From Acanthaster planci (lineage: Eukaryota > Echinodermata > Asteroidea > Valvatida > Acanthasteridae): a stretch of DNA of 64,000 bases. The translations under genes and the position numbers were made by a program. Below the pieces are notes generated by a model that worked only from the letters and a program-made list of their open reading frames with translations, was not told the DNA's origin and did no database searches. Where the stretch lies: the NCBI RefSeq assembly GCF_001949145.1, contig NW_019091450.1:1596802-1660801 (forward strand). Reading direction: 5' to 3'. Positions 39,501-51,600 of the stretch are shown piece after piece (position 1 is the first letter of the stretch; the number at the start of each line of letters is the position of its first letter).

Positions 39501-42500
39501 AGCTCAATCCACATTTTGAAAAAAAAATATCACATTCTGTTGAACTGGGCAGCAACCCCTGATTGAGTTTCACAAGTTTTGGTTTAAATTTGACCGTATT
39601 CCACGAAACAGGTAAGGGGTCTGATAATTTCCTGGGTCCACCTCTGTTCGGCATAAGAAGATACATGGCGCACAGAAACTACCACTGACTTTAAAACAAC
39701 AAAAATGCCTTCACTGTGGCACAAGCTCTGTGACCTACTTGTTCTTGCCAGCATTCTGTACCTCCTGGTAAAGTCTCCGGATGATGGATCCACCATCTTT
39801 GTCCTTAGCTAGGAGGTGCATCAGCATCTGAGCGTACAGGTAAGTGTGTTCACCATGACACACCATCTTCTGCAGAGAGACAAGGGTAGGAGATCATAGC
39901 CGGAGCTTATCATTCCAATCTGTCATGAAAACATGCCTGTGGGCCCGGTGCATTTCTCCACCCACTTTTTATATGCAAATCTGCTAGAAACCTTCAAGAA
40001 TTTTCCCAAGTCGACCGCTAGGCAGAAACCCCATGGTGAATTTTCTGTCTTGAAACTTTCAAGTTGAAGTAACAGTGTTGCAGCCAAGTCCATCGTTAGT
40101 CCTCGGAAGCCCATCACAAGTCATTCAGTCATAAGCCGAATTACAGTCTATTCAAATGAACTGTGACAAGAGAATTCCTCTGTCACTGTTCACCCTGTTA
40201 CTTATGACTAGTCTTGTGAAAGGACTTGTGACTGGACCGTTAAAAAGACTTGTGATGCACGTGACTGCAACGCTGCTGGAAGCGATCTGGAATTTTCCCA
40301 AGCCGTGTAGAGTACAAAGTGTGACATTACTGTGAACCAGAAAGTGCAGTGCAAACAAATGGAGTGCGCTCATGTTGGCTCACACACTGGTTTCTGTGCT
40401 AATGCCTATTGCACACATAACTGAGTGTGTGACGTATTCACTTGGGTACTCTGCAGCATCCTACAGCATATCTTGTTCCAAAGCTTTCAATAGGCAGTAA
40501 GCCCCTTGGCTGGCCTCTACTTCCCTAACTCTTGCAGGATCTTACAAAACCTCTGGGTATCCACATCTGGGATGGTTAAGGCAATAGTCCAGACAGTAAC
40601 CAGGGCTTATATTATTGGCCTTACTGTGACTTGGTACAGTGCCTAGGCCAATAGACTGATCCAGAATGCGTGTGGACAATTAAGACGTGCTTCTCTCTAA
40701 CACCACACTGTATGCTTCCTTTACGTTAATTGAATGACTTTCTGACCTTTGTACATGTAAAGCCGTGATTGGTCAAAATATCATGGGGTGAGGCTTTATG
40801 GATTGGTCTATTAAATCATACATTATAAGGGCCTATGTGAAAATGCCTACGCAAAAAAAACATCGCTTCTAAAAATTGTGACACTAACCAAAGTAAAGGG
40901 TTCATTCATACATCAAAATTTGATAGCATGCTAAACTAGATAGGTTTGCGGTAGCACCATGGATATATCTCTTTTTTGAGTGCGTGGGGTTCTGAAAAGA
41001 ACCGATGCTACTCAACATTTCGGACAGTATGCTATGTCTGTCGTCAAGAGACCGCAGATAGCATGCTGTTTTCACAACCGGATAATATTAGCATAAAGCT
41101 TAATAACTCAGACCTCAAGGGCTCATGTACCATGACTACAATCTGCTCATAATAAGCCTATTTCTGCTATTTTGTGATGGGTTCTGCAGAATAAATTCTG
41201 GGAATTAACCTAGAGAGGTAATTTCTGAGCACAGCTGAAATGTGACTTGGAATATGTCAGCTTACGCTAAACTCTGGCAAATGTTTGATGACTGCATCTT
41301 CTCCGCCTTCCAGTAATTTATTGATGGTTGTCTGCAGCACTTTGGTGAACACCTCAATCTCGTGACAAGCTGTCGACACGTTACCAATTTCTCCCTGGTA
41401 CCCTGCATCTGAGATTAACTGTGAAATTACAAAAAAATGTGAAAATGGAAAAACTGTCCAAAATCTACAGCACCTTTAACACAGCGACTGTTAAGTCTTT
41501 TCCTTTTTTTTTTGAAGCTGTTAATTTACGCTAGGACAGAGCTGTAAACATGTAATATAAAAAAAAACAAACAGAAAAAAAAGACAGCACGTTTGTCTCA
41601 GCCTTAATGATCTAGAGTTATGAATAAAGAGTGCACACCATTCCACTAAGCACCCTCGCACAGGCGTTCCCAAAGCAAGCTTGTACACATTCAGCATACT
41701 CTCTGCCACTCGTAGGTTCAAACCAATAATGCCAATAATGATAGCACAGCACCTCGGAATGGTTTGCTAGATAGATGGCGCTTTGCAAGAGCTTGTTATT
41801 ATTATTCTTAATGTCCCCCATTTGGTTCTCATGCTGGAGCAATACAACACAACCTAAACCACATTCCTCCTTGGGGTTCATGAGCAGCACCGACCTTAAT
41901 TGTGAAGTTCAGCATGAGACAGTCAGGGTGCGCCTCTGCCAATTTGTAGAACAATGACCGCCAGGTGCGATGCTGGATCATAATCTCGAGCCAAGCTGGG
42001 GTCTACAGAAAGAAAAAAAGATCTCAAATGTTTTAACCACGAGCTGGCTTGATTTGTTTCTTGTATCATCGAGAGGACAGCTGGCAGCTTTCACAAGTCA
42101 CAACACACTTTTCCTCAAACCCCAACCCTCCAAGAACCTTCATCACCATACCTCATACATATTCATGTCATCATTCATGATCAGAAGCTAAAATCTCACC
42201 GGTCCATTCATCATCATGTGCCAGTCATTTTTTCTTTGCTGTTTACTAAGTGCGCATGCCAGGATCCGCACACAGCAGAATTTTCCAAAAGTTCAAGATG
42301 TGATACAGCTATAAAAGGTTGTTTGTTTTCTGGCTAGAAACTTCTCACAGATCAGTGATACCCCAAGGTTCTCACCCCTCCCTCTTCACTGAAGATGGAG
42401 TCTGCCTTCTTGGGGTCAAAATGCTTGATGATGAGCGCTTTGAGATGGTCCTCCACCATCTGTTGAACCTCGGTGGGATTCACGCCTAGAGCACCAGGAT

Positions 42501-45272
42501 TGGAAGGGGATCGTCGTTAATTTGTCTGGGTCTGTGTCTCTGGCACAGCACTCACAGCAATGAGCAAAAGAGAAACAATCAAACCAATTCTTGGTTTTAA
42601 CCATCGAAATGCACCCTAGGCCTGTACATTTTTGCAAATATGCCTATATGTACGTGGCGTACTGGTGGTTTATGATTGATACAACTTGAAATGGCAAGGC
42701 TAGAGAAACCAAACAAAGTAGAAACACAAATAAAACAATCAACCAAGAAGGATTGTACTCCACACTTCTTCAAATGGTTCCTTGCCATGTAAAAAGGGAC
42801 CTTTTACCAAGTACTAACTGCGAGGGGTCTATTGCACTTTTTGGAATAACTGGACTCTGAGAGATTCTCAGAAAAAATGTTACCCTACAGACAGCAAGAT
42901 GCTCAACATTTAAGATGAAATAACATCGGTTGTGTAAAGGCAACTGTTAACCATATACAGAATACTCTTCTTTCAAAATCAAGGTACCATACAATGGGAG
43001 ATGTTTGAGATAATGGTCCACTAATTGCTTGCGTGACCTTTGAGCTAAAGTACATAACCTCAAAATGACGAATATAATAGACTAGTGGACGGGGATCAGT
43101 ATGAGTGTCACCACCAAGTGTCTCAGAAGTCTCTCATTATTGTAATTTGGGGGGGTGTATTTTGTTTTATTTTTTGCCAGCACTGTCAGTGTGGTGCCCC
43201 GACTTGCTTTACCTGTGAAGATGAGCCACTCTGCAAACAGGTTAACAGTCTGTGCCACAGCTGTATAATTCTCAGACAGCAACAAGACAACCTGTTCAGG
43301 TGTGCCCCCGGCCTGAAAGTACCTGAATGCACAAGTAAATTGATCATTCAACAGATTAGTGGTAACTTGTGTCATCTAACAAATGTAATCCTGCTTTCTC
43401 TAACTGATGGTACCTTCAAACACAAAAAGGGACAAAAATGTTTGAGAAGCAATATCTTCAGTTTGATTTGAGTGAAAATACAAGCTAGGAACTGAAGCTC
43501 ACAAGCCCGAAGAAACCTCTTGAGGAGAGAACGAGAAGCAGTTACAGTTCTCAGGGGGAAGGAAAACCCTACAAGAATATTCTGGGTAAAACCCATGAAA
43601 CAGTGTAGGGGCTGAAAACCAAATGTACATGTGGGCCGGGCTGAGAGGTGAGAAAGGCAAGGAAAAACCACCACACCAATCTGACTTCCTTGCAAGCTTA
43701 CACAAGGCCTGTGAAAGCTGAAACAAAACTCCTTCCGGTAGAAGCCTATGAGAGAAAAGACTCATTAATGTGCACTTTACAGGACAACAATCGACTCCTC
43801 CTTGTCATACCTTTTCAGATCTTTAAAGACACCCGACTCCATGATGTAGTCGGTGCTGGCGAATGCCTTGAGGCATTCTCTCTGTATGGCATCATCATCT
43901 TTGCTCTCATCCTCTCTGTAAGAATCTGCAATCTCCTCCGGTTCCTCCTCCTCAGGATCCACCTCCTGTCAATCAATTGAGTCAACGTTAATTACAAGTA
44001 CATGTACTGGCCTGTCCGAATAACTTGACTTCACTACACCCAACAAAACCACTTTTCTGCATCACATTCAGGTGTCCATGAATGACACAAACAGCAGAGT
44101 GTCCACTCTGGAGAGGCAGAACAATGTGCTCTACAGTTCTTGAGAAACTCGTGCATGACTTGACCAAGGTACAAACTGACTTGGGTAGACTACATGCAGT
44201 GCAATTAAAAGTTTAACTGCAATGTCGAGTGAATTTAAGTGAGCAGTGGATATTTGACCAACAACCGGTAGGATTTGCTTTTGCGTGTTTGGTGGCACAG
44301 CAACAGGGCATATGCAGTGTTTTGGAGACAGACATTTTACTTTGACACACGTCCGTCTACATCTGGTTCTGTGCCTATTGTCATTGTCAGTTTGATTACC
44401 ATGGTATCAGGCTACAAGACAGAATTAAGACCTATTGCAATGTCAGGCTTTTCCTCCACCTGCCAAAAAGTTTATTGCACCAATCTGCCCCACTGGAAAC
44501 AGTAACCAGACAAGTGAGTAATAAATGGATCTCAGACATGTCAGACTTTATTTCCCCGTAAAAAATCCTCCAGGGCTGCAAATCTACAAAAAAAGACGAA
44601 AAGACAAGCATCAATCTTGTCATTGGCAAGTAAACAGCCTATGAACTGTTTAGACTCCAACTGCAACACCGAAGTCTAAGCTGAATCCACTAGTTTCGAA
44701 AATGCCCTAGGTTAGCCCAGTGTGTGGAATGCACACGTGGCAAAACTACAATGGATCGTTCTTATGTCACGTCACTGTCATGGCTGTACTGTACATGCAG
44801 CATGCAAAAATATAACTGGATCCACCGCTCAACTAATTCGGGTAATATGTACACAGATCTTTTTTCAGGTCTACAGTAGGTATATTTATTAATCTTATCA
44901 AGTACATTTTGTACTGGCCCACCAATATTATAGTCGCCAGGTCCTTTATTTCGCCACTTGCTGTGCAAACCAATCAGATATGAAGTATAATCCCTATCAC
45001 ACGCGATGGGCCTACCAATAATTACAAAAACAAAAAAAGAGCTAGGCCTAAAATTGTGGGGTCCGACGTCCGCCCCGCTCCACGAGGGAGCGGGGCGGAC
45101 GTCGTGGAGCGGGTGGACGTCGGACCCCACAGTTCTGGGGGCCGGGGTAGGCCTAAATAAGAGCCAGGCTTAGCCCGGCCCCTTGCTAACCACGTTAACC
45201 CAATAACTGGTTAATAAACTTTACGCATACCGGATGTTCATAATCCCAGTCGAAATCTTCTGCATCCATCAT
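33516..45272 (-). CDS. NELFCD: Negative elongation factor C/D (NELF-C/D, TH1-like), complete, 15 exons
   Basis: Exons 5' to 3': 45272-45231, 43965-43811, 43322-43213, 42485-42376, 42002-41895, 41418-41266, 39869-39739, 39152-39032, 38600-38421, 37901-37762, 37102-36988, 36516-36421, 35668-35528, 34263-34134, 33550-33516. Phases agree throughout; the join is 1767 bp (588 aa), close to the human length. NELF-C/D is a core helical subunit of the four-part NELF complex that, with DSIF, holds RNA polymerase II in promoter-proximal pause; it acts in the nucleus. Diagnostic stretches: acidic N-terminus; [56 protein letters not shown]-like [44 protein letters not shown]; and a final [11 protein letters not shown]. 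The last exon is only 35 bp. The exon 5 donor (GTCGGT) is weak. SNRPB lies head to head. Confidence 0.96.
39165..39212. repeat. (CAAA)n microsatellite next to NELFCD exon 8
   Basis: About ten CAAA units; in gene sense (GTTT)n, ending about 13 bp from the acceptor TTTCTCCAG of exon 8, so the repeat supplies most of the pyrimidine-rich tract. Confidence 0.9.
45060..45131. mobile_element. Nested palindrome, short copy of a TIR family
   Basis: Outer arms GGGGTCCGACGTCCGCCCCG and the inverse of GGGTCCGACGTCCACCCGCT fold over most of the element; an inner perfect hairpin (GTCCGCCCCGCTCC / GGAGCGGGGCGGAC, 5-base loop) sits within the left half. Located in NELFCD intron 1. The same terminal sequence bounds 46943-47150. 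Confidence 0.7.
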
Positions 45273-45635
45273 CACTGAATACGAATAATTAAACTGATAT
45301 GGGTTTAACTCAAGACTAGTCGTAGTTTTTGGTTGATTCCATTATGCTGATCGTTACAAAATTCCCTGTTCATAAAGCAGACAGCATTACAAGAATGACA
45401 AGGGCGCAGCCATCTTTTTGACAACAGCCAATAATTTCCACGCTTTCTAATGAGGACTATCATGAAACAAGAGATTTGATTGGCTTATGGACTACGGCTT
45501 GACCTTTGAACCGATAAAACGTTTTACAAGCGCGCTGTAGTATAGTATGCCGGCTTAGCGTCTGGTGAGACACGTTGGACTCGAAGGACCGGTCTATAAT
45601 TTCTCCTGAAATCCGCCGTCATCAATCGCTCCAAA
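45273..45635. promoter_or_regulatory. Shared bidirectional promoter of NELFCD and SNRPB
   Basis: Only 363 bp separate the two start codons. Seen: CCAAT at 45428-45432, an inverted CCAAT (ATTGG) at 45479-45483, and a YY1-type AAGATGGC on the minus strand at 45409-45416, placed where a NELFCD start site would be expected. A second ATGG-type YY1-like context (CCAAAATGGT) overlaps the SNRPB start. No TATA box, as is usual for divergent housekeeping promoters. Start sites are inferred. Confidence 0.65.
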
Positions 45636-48600
45636 ATGGTAAAATGAAACTTTTCATGTAGAATAATTAATTGTGGTTTAGTAGATGTATTTATTTAATT
45701 TAACCATTCTGTACCGAACAAGTGAAGTGCCCATTGAGCATGATGATCATTGGATGGCAAATGTAATACCTAAGACGCGAGAAAATGCATTGTCCTTCAG
45801 GTAGGCCTACCGTTACATTCACTTTTTACGATTTAAACATTTGACTTGGTTTGATTTATTCGTCTTACCATAGTATTAAAACGTAGATAATATCAGGATC
45901 GAACAGGGAAAGAGGCATACAGACTATTCCGAGTCGGCTGTTGCTACCATAACTACTAGCATGATTAGGTTAGGGTAGTTACTTAGGCTAGGCCGGTTTA
46001 GGCCTACAGTCACTTCGCCCCACATCGCCCCTAACCACTTCGTCCCATCCCCACTTTGCCCCATTTCAACTTGTCCCATTTCCGAAATTCCGGTGATCGG
46101 ATAGGAACCTCGGGAACCGCGGCAGAAAATTTTGTGGAAACATGCTCACTTAAAGTACGAGCAAAACAATCTAAACTTAAACTCATGCACAGAAAATACA
46201 CACATAGGCAAGATATTAAATTCTGGGAATTAGCTTTAAGAAATCTTGCAACATCGATTTTTTTTTCAATGTGTGAGGTCACGTACATGTACGGTCGCGG
46301 CGGCATGAATAGACTGGTTGCCATACTCCATCACGCATTCTCTTGCATGGGTGTGGCGCGGCGGGAACCAGCGCTTTGCTCACATGTTTTTAACACAGTG
46401 AAACACGAAGAGAACTCTTGAAATTAGCAGAAGTTGCTTTTCAATGCTGTAAAGGTAACCGGGAAAACATATAAACACAAACATTATGAGAAAAATGTCG
46501 TTCTGAGGTGTTTGTGAAGACAAAAAACACGACAGGATTTATTTAATTTGTCTTTCTTATATTTATTTAATTTGTTTTTTCTAACTTGCCAATAAACATG
46601 TTAGGGCCTCGCCGAAAAATTAGGGTCGGTCGGGAAATCGAAAGCATTGTTTTGGCCTTTGCAAGTTGGATTCTCCCACTGTTACTTGGCTGCTCAAATG
46701 TTGATGTTTTCATTTGTTCCATCTAGGCCTATGCCTCTGTTACTAATAAAGAACAGAATGAACGATAATCGGTGGGACAAAGTGGAAATGGGGCGAATTG
46801 GAGCACCTCGGGCTGAATCACGGTAGCCTTTTAGTTAAGGCGTGCATGGTGCTGCTGCACCATTGCGCTGGTGTCTTCATCGTGCACTCCAATGACAGGT
46901 GCACGACGTGTACTCCAATGACAGGTGCACGACGTGTACCCGCAGAACTGTGGGGTCTGATGTCCGTTCCACTCCCACCTTACGTAAAACTCCTAGGGGG
47001 AGGGAATTGAGCAGCATTTCTATGGGTACACAACTTCAAAATCCTTGTTCATACCCAGTTAAACGTCATGTAGAGCCCATGGCAAAAAAAGGCTTGTTTT
47101 CTAGGGGCTCATGGAAGCAGGGCGGATGTTGGACCCCAAGTTATAGGGGTACCCTTGCCTGCCATGTTGGCGTTCTGGGAAAGAATTCCATATACGGACA
47201 ACTCTAATTTCCCATAAAATGTTATGACCGTCAGAAAGTGATAGCATGTCCTTAAAAGTGAGGTTTAGCACAGAAAATCCCAAAGCATTTACTTAAAAAC
47301 AATAGGCCTAGGTTTTTTCAGACAAGTCTCATACCGTAGGTTTGTGCTCAGGGCTTCAACTTTTTCCATTTTCTGGTTGCAATAAAAACGATGGAGTGCA
47401 AAAGTGACAAAAAAGCAGATCCATTTATCATCATCAGCCGTTATCTTTCCACTGGTGGACGAAAGCCTCAGCATGCCGATGCCAATTTGCTTTGTCTCCA
47501 GCTGCTGTTTGTCAGTGAACAGTGCCCCAATATCTGTCTAGGTCATCTCGCCACCTCCCTCGCTGTCTGCCTCTGTTCCTTTTGTCATCCATGGGTTTCC
47601 ATAATGTTATGGTTGAGCCCCATCTTTTGATTTTTCCTTTGCTAAGGTGTCCTGCCCATCGCTACTTACTGAGTTTAATGATTTCCAAAATGTCTTGAAT
47701 TTTGGTTTGTTCTCTAACCCAGTCATTTGTTTTCTGTCTGTATGTGTAATGCCAAGCATATTCTTCTCCATGTAATAATGTGCTGCAGCTATTCTACATG
47801 CTACATCCATTCACATGTAGCTTATTTACTTACTTATTAACTTTCTTCCACAAAGGCAACCCTTGGCGTGGGTTTTTTGGGGGTCAAATGAGCCCTCAAA
47901 TGTAGGTGATGGTTCTTTAAGCATCAAGCCCAGGCTTGGGGATAAACTCGCTTGTAAAGTGTTTCTGGGCTCATAAGCGATCCCACTGCCTCGAGTTCAA
48001 CCGGGGCAACACAGTTTTCCACGATCAAAATGGCTTTGACTGAAGTCTTATCGGTGGATTTCTTCCCTTGCAAACCACACCAAACTTTTCTCAAATCAAA
48101 ATAAAATACCCAAACCCATGCCCTACCTCGAGATAACATTGAAGCTGATCTCATTGTTCTCCTAAATTACCGAGGGCTCCTTGCCACCACCAGCATGGGG
48201 TTTTCCTAGGTCAAACAAGCCCTTAAATGTAGGTGACAGCTTTTTAAACTAATATAATTATTGTTTTTTGTTACTTTCACACTCCATCGTTTCTGTTGCA
48301 ACCAGAATCCTAGCAAGGGCTTTGTTAGGGGTGTGCATCTTGAGCGCTCGCTGAACTGTTACAAATTCAATGTTGAATATCAAATGGTTACTTATTCAAC
48401 ATTGAATGTTGAACGAGGAATAAGTAACTGACTTCACACCGCCATGGATCAGGTGGATATTTGGCTGTCCGTCGGCAAGATTTAACTAAGTGATATTTAG
48501 CGGTAAAAATCTTTTACCTTGACTTATCTTTAGGCTGGTTCTGCGCCAACATACACTGTGTTTTCATTGGACTTTTTCTTCTGCGGCCACACCAAAACTT

Positions 48601-51600
48601 CCAAAGATTTAGTGCTTTCCAATTTCCATGTGCTGTAGTACGCATGAAACGATTGGATTGGCGCATTGCGTGGGGTTCTATACAAGCAGTGTCCTTCGAA
48701 ATGCAGCATGTGGAAACCTAGTCTGTGAGGAGTGGACTTCATTGGTTCCCACGTAACTTGTATTCACTTTAGACAGCCAAAGTCGGAAACCGGTGATTCT
48801 ATATCACAGTTGGACATTGAAAAAGGAAAAGTAAAGTCCTAGATTTCCCGTATGATTGACCAATTGAACAGCCAGATTGCGTGGTCATTCTTATTCCTGA
48901 CTGCCAATGGCATATGAATATTAATATTTAAATTGAAGGATTCAGGGCTGTTTTGGTTATTTGAATGTCTGTTATTTGAATGTTGTAGTTGTGAGGCCTA
49001 GTTGAAAATGTTCAGATGGTGAGAGTATTATATGAGAATCTTGTTCCTCTTTTGGCATCTGAAAATTGCAAAGCGAAATTGGAGAAATTCCATATAAGGG
49101 AGACTTGTAGTGTTAAACCATGATTGAGCACGTGCCAAGGGTAAATCATTAATTGTCCTCGTTTTAGATGGAATGGACTTGTGTCTTCAAGTGCATTTAC
49201 CCTGACTTAAATCCTTATGTACGAGGAACGTGATTGGACACTTGTTATTTGCATTCGAAGACTGCAAATAACAGTTTGTGTATATTTTAAAGCATAATTT
49301 GAAGGTTTTTTCAGTACAAAGATTTTCTTGACATCTTTGCATTGACTGACAATCACTAAGATCAGTCTCTTTCTATTCCCTGCTTTCCAACTCCTCCTGC
49401 CACAATCACAAGTTGCATTACTCAAACGGCTGTATAATCTCTTGTTTGGGGTTGCAGACGGTCGGCAAGAGCTCCAAGATGTTGCAGCACATCAACTACA
49501 GGATGCGGATCAGCCTGCAAGACGGCCGCATCTTCATTGGCACTTTCCTGGCCTTTGACAAGCACATGAACCTGGTGCTGGGCGACTGCGAGGAGTTTCG
49601 GAAGATCAAGCCCAAGAGCTCCAAGATGCCGGAGCGGGAGGAGAAGCGAGCCTTGGGGCTTGTGCTGCTGAGAGGGGAGAACCTTGTATCCATGACGGTG
49701 GAGGGGCCGCCCGTGCAGTCGGTGAGTGCGCTGGTTAAACTGCTCAGTTAGCCTTTTCCTGACTTCTCGCACCTTTCCCATCCGTGACAAGGGGACTTAG
49801 AAAGCTGACTAAAAAGTGAACTCATTGCTTATGTAATAGGGAGTCCCAGGGACAAACAGCTGTCATCCAGGAGGCTTAACCCTCCTATGCTGAAGTCACT
49901 CTTTGGGTCATTTGGTGAACACCTCNNNNNNNNNNNNNNNNNNNNNNNNNNNNNNNNNNNNNNNNNNNNNAGTTCCACAAAGAAAATACATGCTCACCAG
50001 TGACTGTGGGCATTTGTGCACATTTGTGCTGTAAAACCAAAGGAGGCTTAATCTATGCTGAGAAGACTTCATTACTGCAGTGGCACTACTGTCAATTTTG
50101 TGTTTTTAAACTTTAGGCATGCGTATGTTGACAAGTCATAGCACTCAGTTGGTGTTACAGGTGTATAATGTACCACCTGTCCAATGTGATGCCACCGCAG
50201 TGTTGGCTGTTATTCCTGATTGCCAGAATAACCTACAACAGGAATTGAATCCTGTCGATATATTAGGATAACTTAGAGTTCTGAAAAATAATCCCCTCAA
50301 ATCCTTCAAACCCTGATGGAGGGTTTTGCTGGAGCTGGAAGTGCTGGGGTTGAACCATTTGATTATGATGAACAAATATAGGGTCGTTTCACCCGACATT
50401 CCCGATGGCCCATTTCAATGGTAGAAAGCAGTTATGCTGGATTTTGTACAGAGCTTCTGTCACCGGACAGTGGCTCCGTACAAGATATCACAGTGCTTGC
50501 TGCCTTTGGTAGGTGGCAAATGACCATGGCAACCGAATTTGTCTACAGCATCAACATCATGCCAGTTTTTTCTTTGCACTTCAGGGACCTCGCGTGCCCT
50601 TGCCCGGTGTGGGCGGTGGCCCCGGGATGGGTCGGGCAGCGGGCAGGGGAGTGCCGGCGCATGCCGCGGGAGCTGCAGCAGCCCCAGCAGGCCTGGCCGG
50701 GCCAGTCAGGGGAGTCGGAGGTCCCTCACAACAGATCATGGCACCGCAGAGCACGATAGGTATGTTGAGGGGAAGTCAGGCTGCGGCTGGGGGTTAGTGC
50801 ATGCATCTATGGGAAGCGTTTGCATCCACTGACCATTGGCTTCCATAGCCACACATTTTGCTCACAGCCACAGCCATGAGTTTTGGACGTAGACTGTTTT
50901 TCACACCTCTGTATTCTCCCATTGTGGTGGATTGATATTGTATACGTTGGTGCGATGGCATTTCCTTAGTGCACGGTCAACTTTGTGCTGGCCATGAAGT
51001 TTTGTTACTCATGGCATGAGTGTGGAAAGTGTTGGATCAAGGAAATATGTTTTTTCTGCAGAACAAGTTCCATCAAGAACTGTTGTTGACCCATAGTTTG
51101 ACTAATTTTAGTTGATGTGTGTGTGTGGTAGTGTAGCTCTTTTAGGACTAGCCCACCTAGGTCAGTTTGCAGTTTTAATGTGTCTCCCAGCATTCAACCT
51201 GGAACTAAATTCTGCCCAAACTGTGCATTTTAGCCCTGATGTTTCACTTCCGTTTGATGAGAGGTCTCTATATGTCTAGATGTGACTGTCGCACAAGATC
51301 TCGCAAAATGAGTTTTTCGGCCATTTTAAAGTAATTCTGTTGTAATGCGCATTTGAAAGAACAAACTAGGCTCTCTGGGTTGATGTGTCACTTAGTTTTA
51401 ACAACTTACAAAAGTGTACAACGTGCCGGTTTCAAATGAATTGAACTTGATTGTTTTAAATTTATATCAAAGACAAAAATTGGCTCTGGGGACGCACGAC
51501 ACTGTTCATCAGGATGGGCCCCATGTCTGCATAGAGGCATAATGAAATAAATGAATTAGTCTCAATTCAAGCAGTAGTTGTTGCATGTTGTGTCTTGTTG

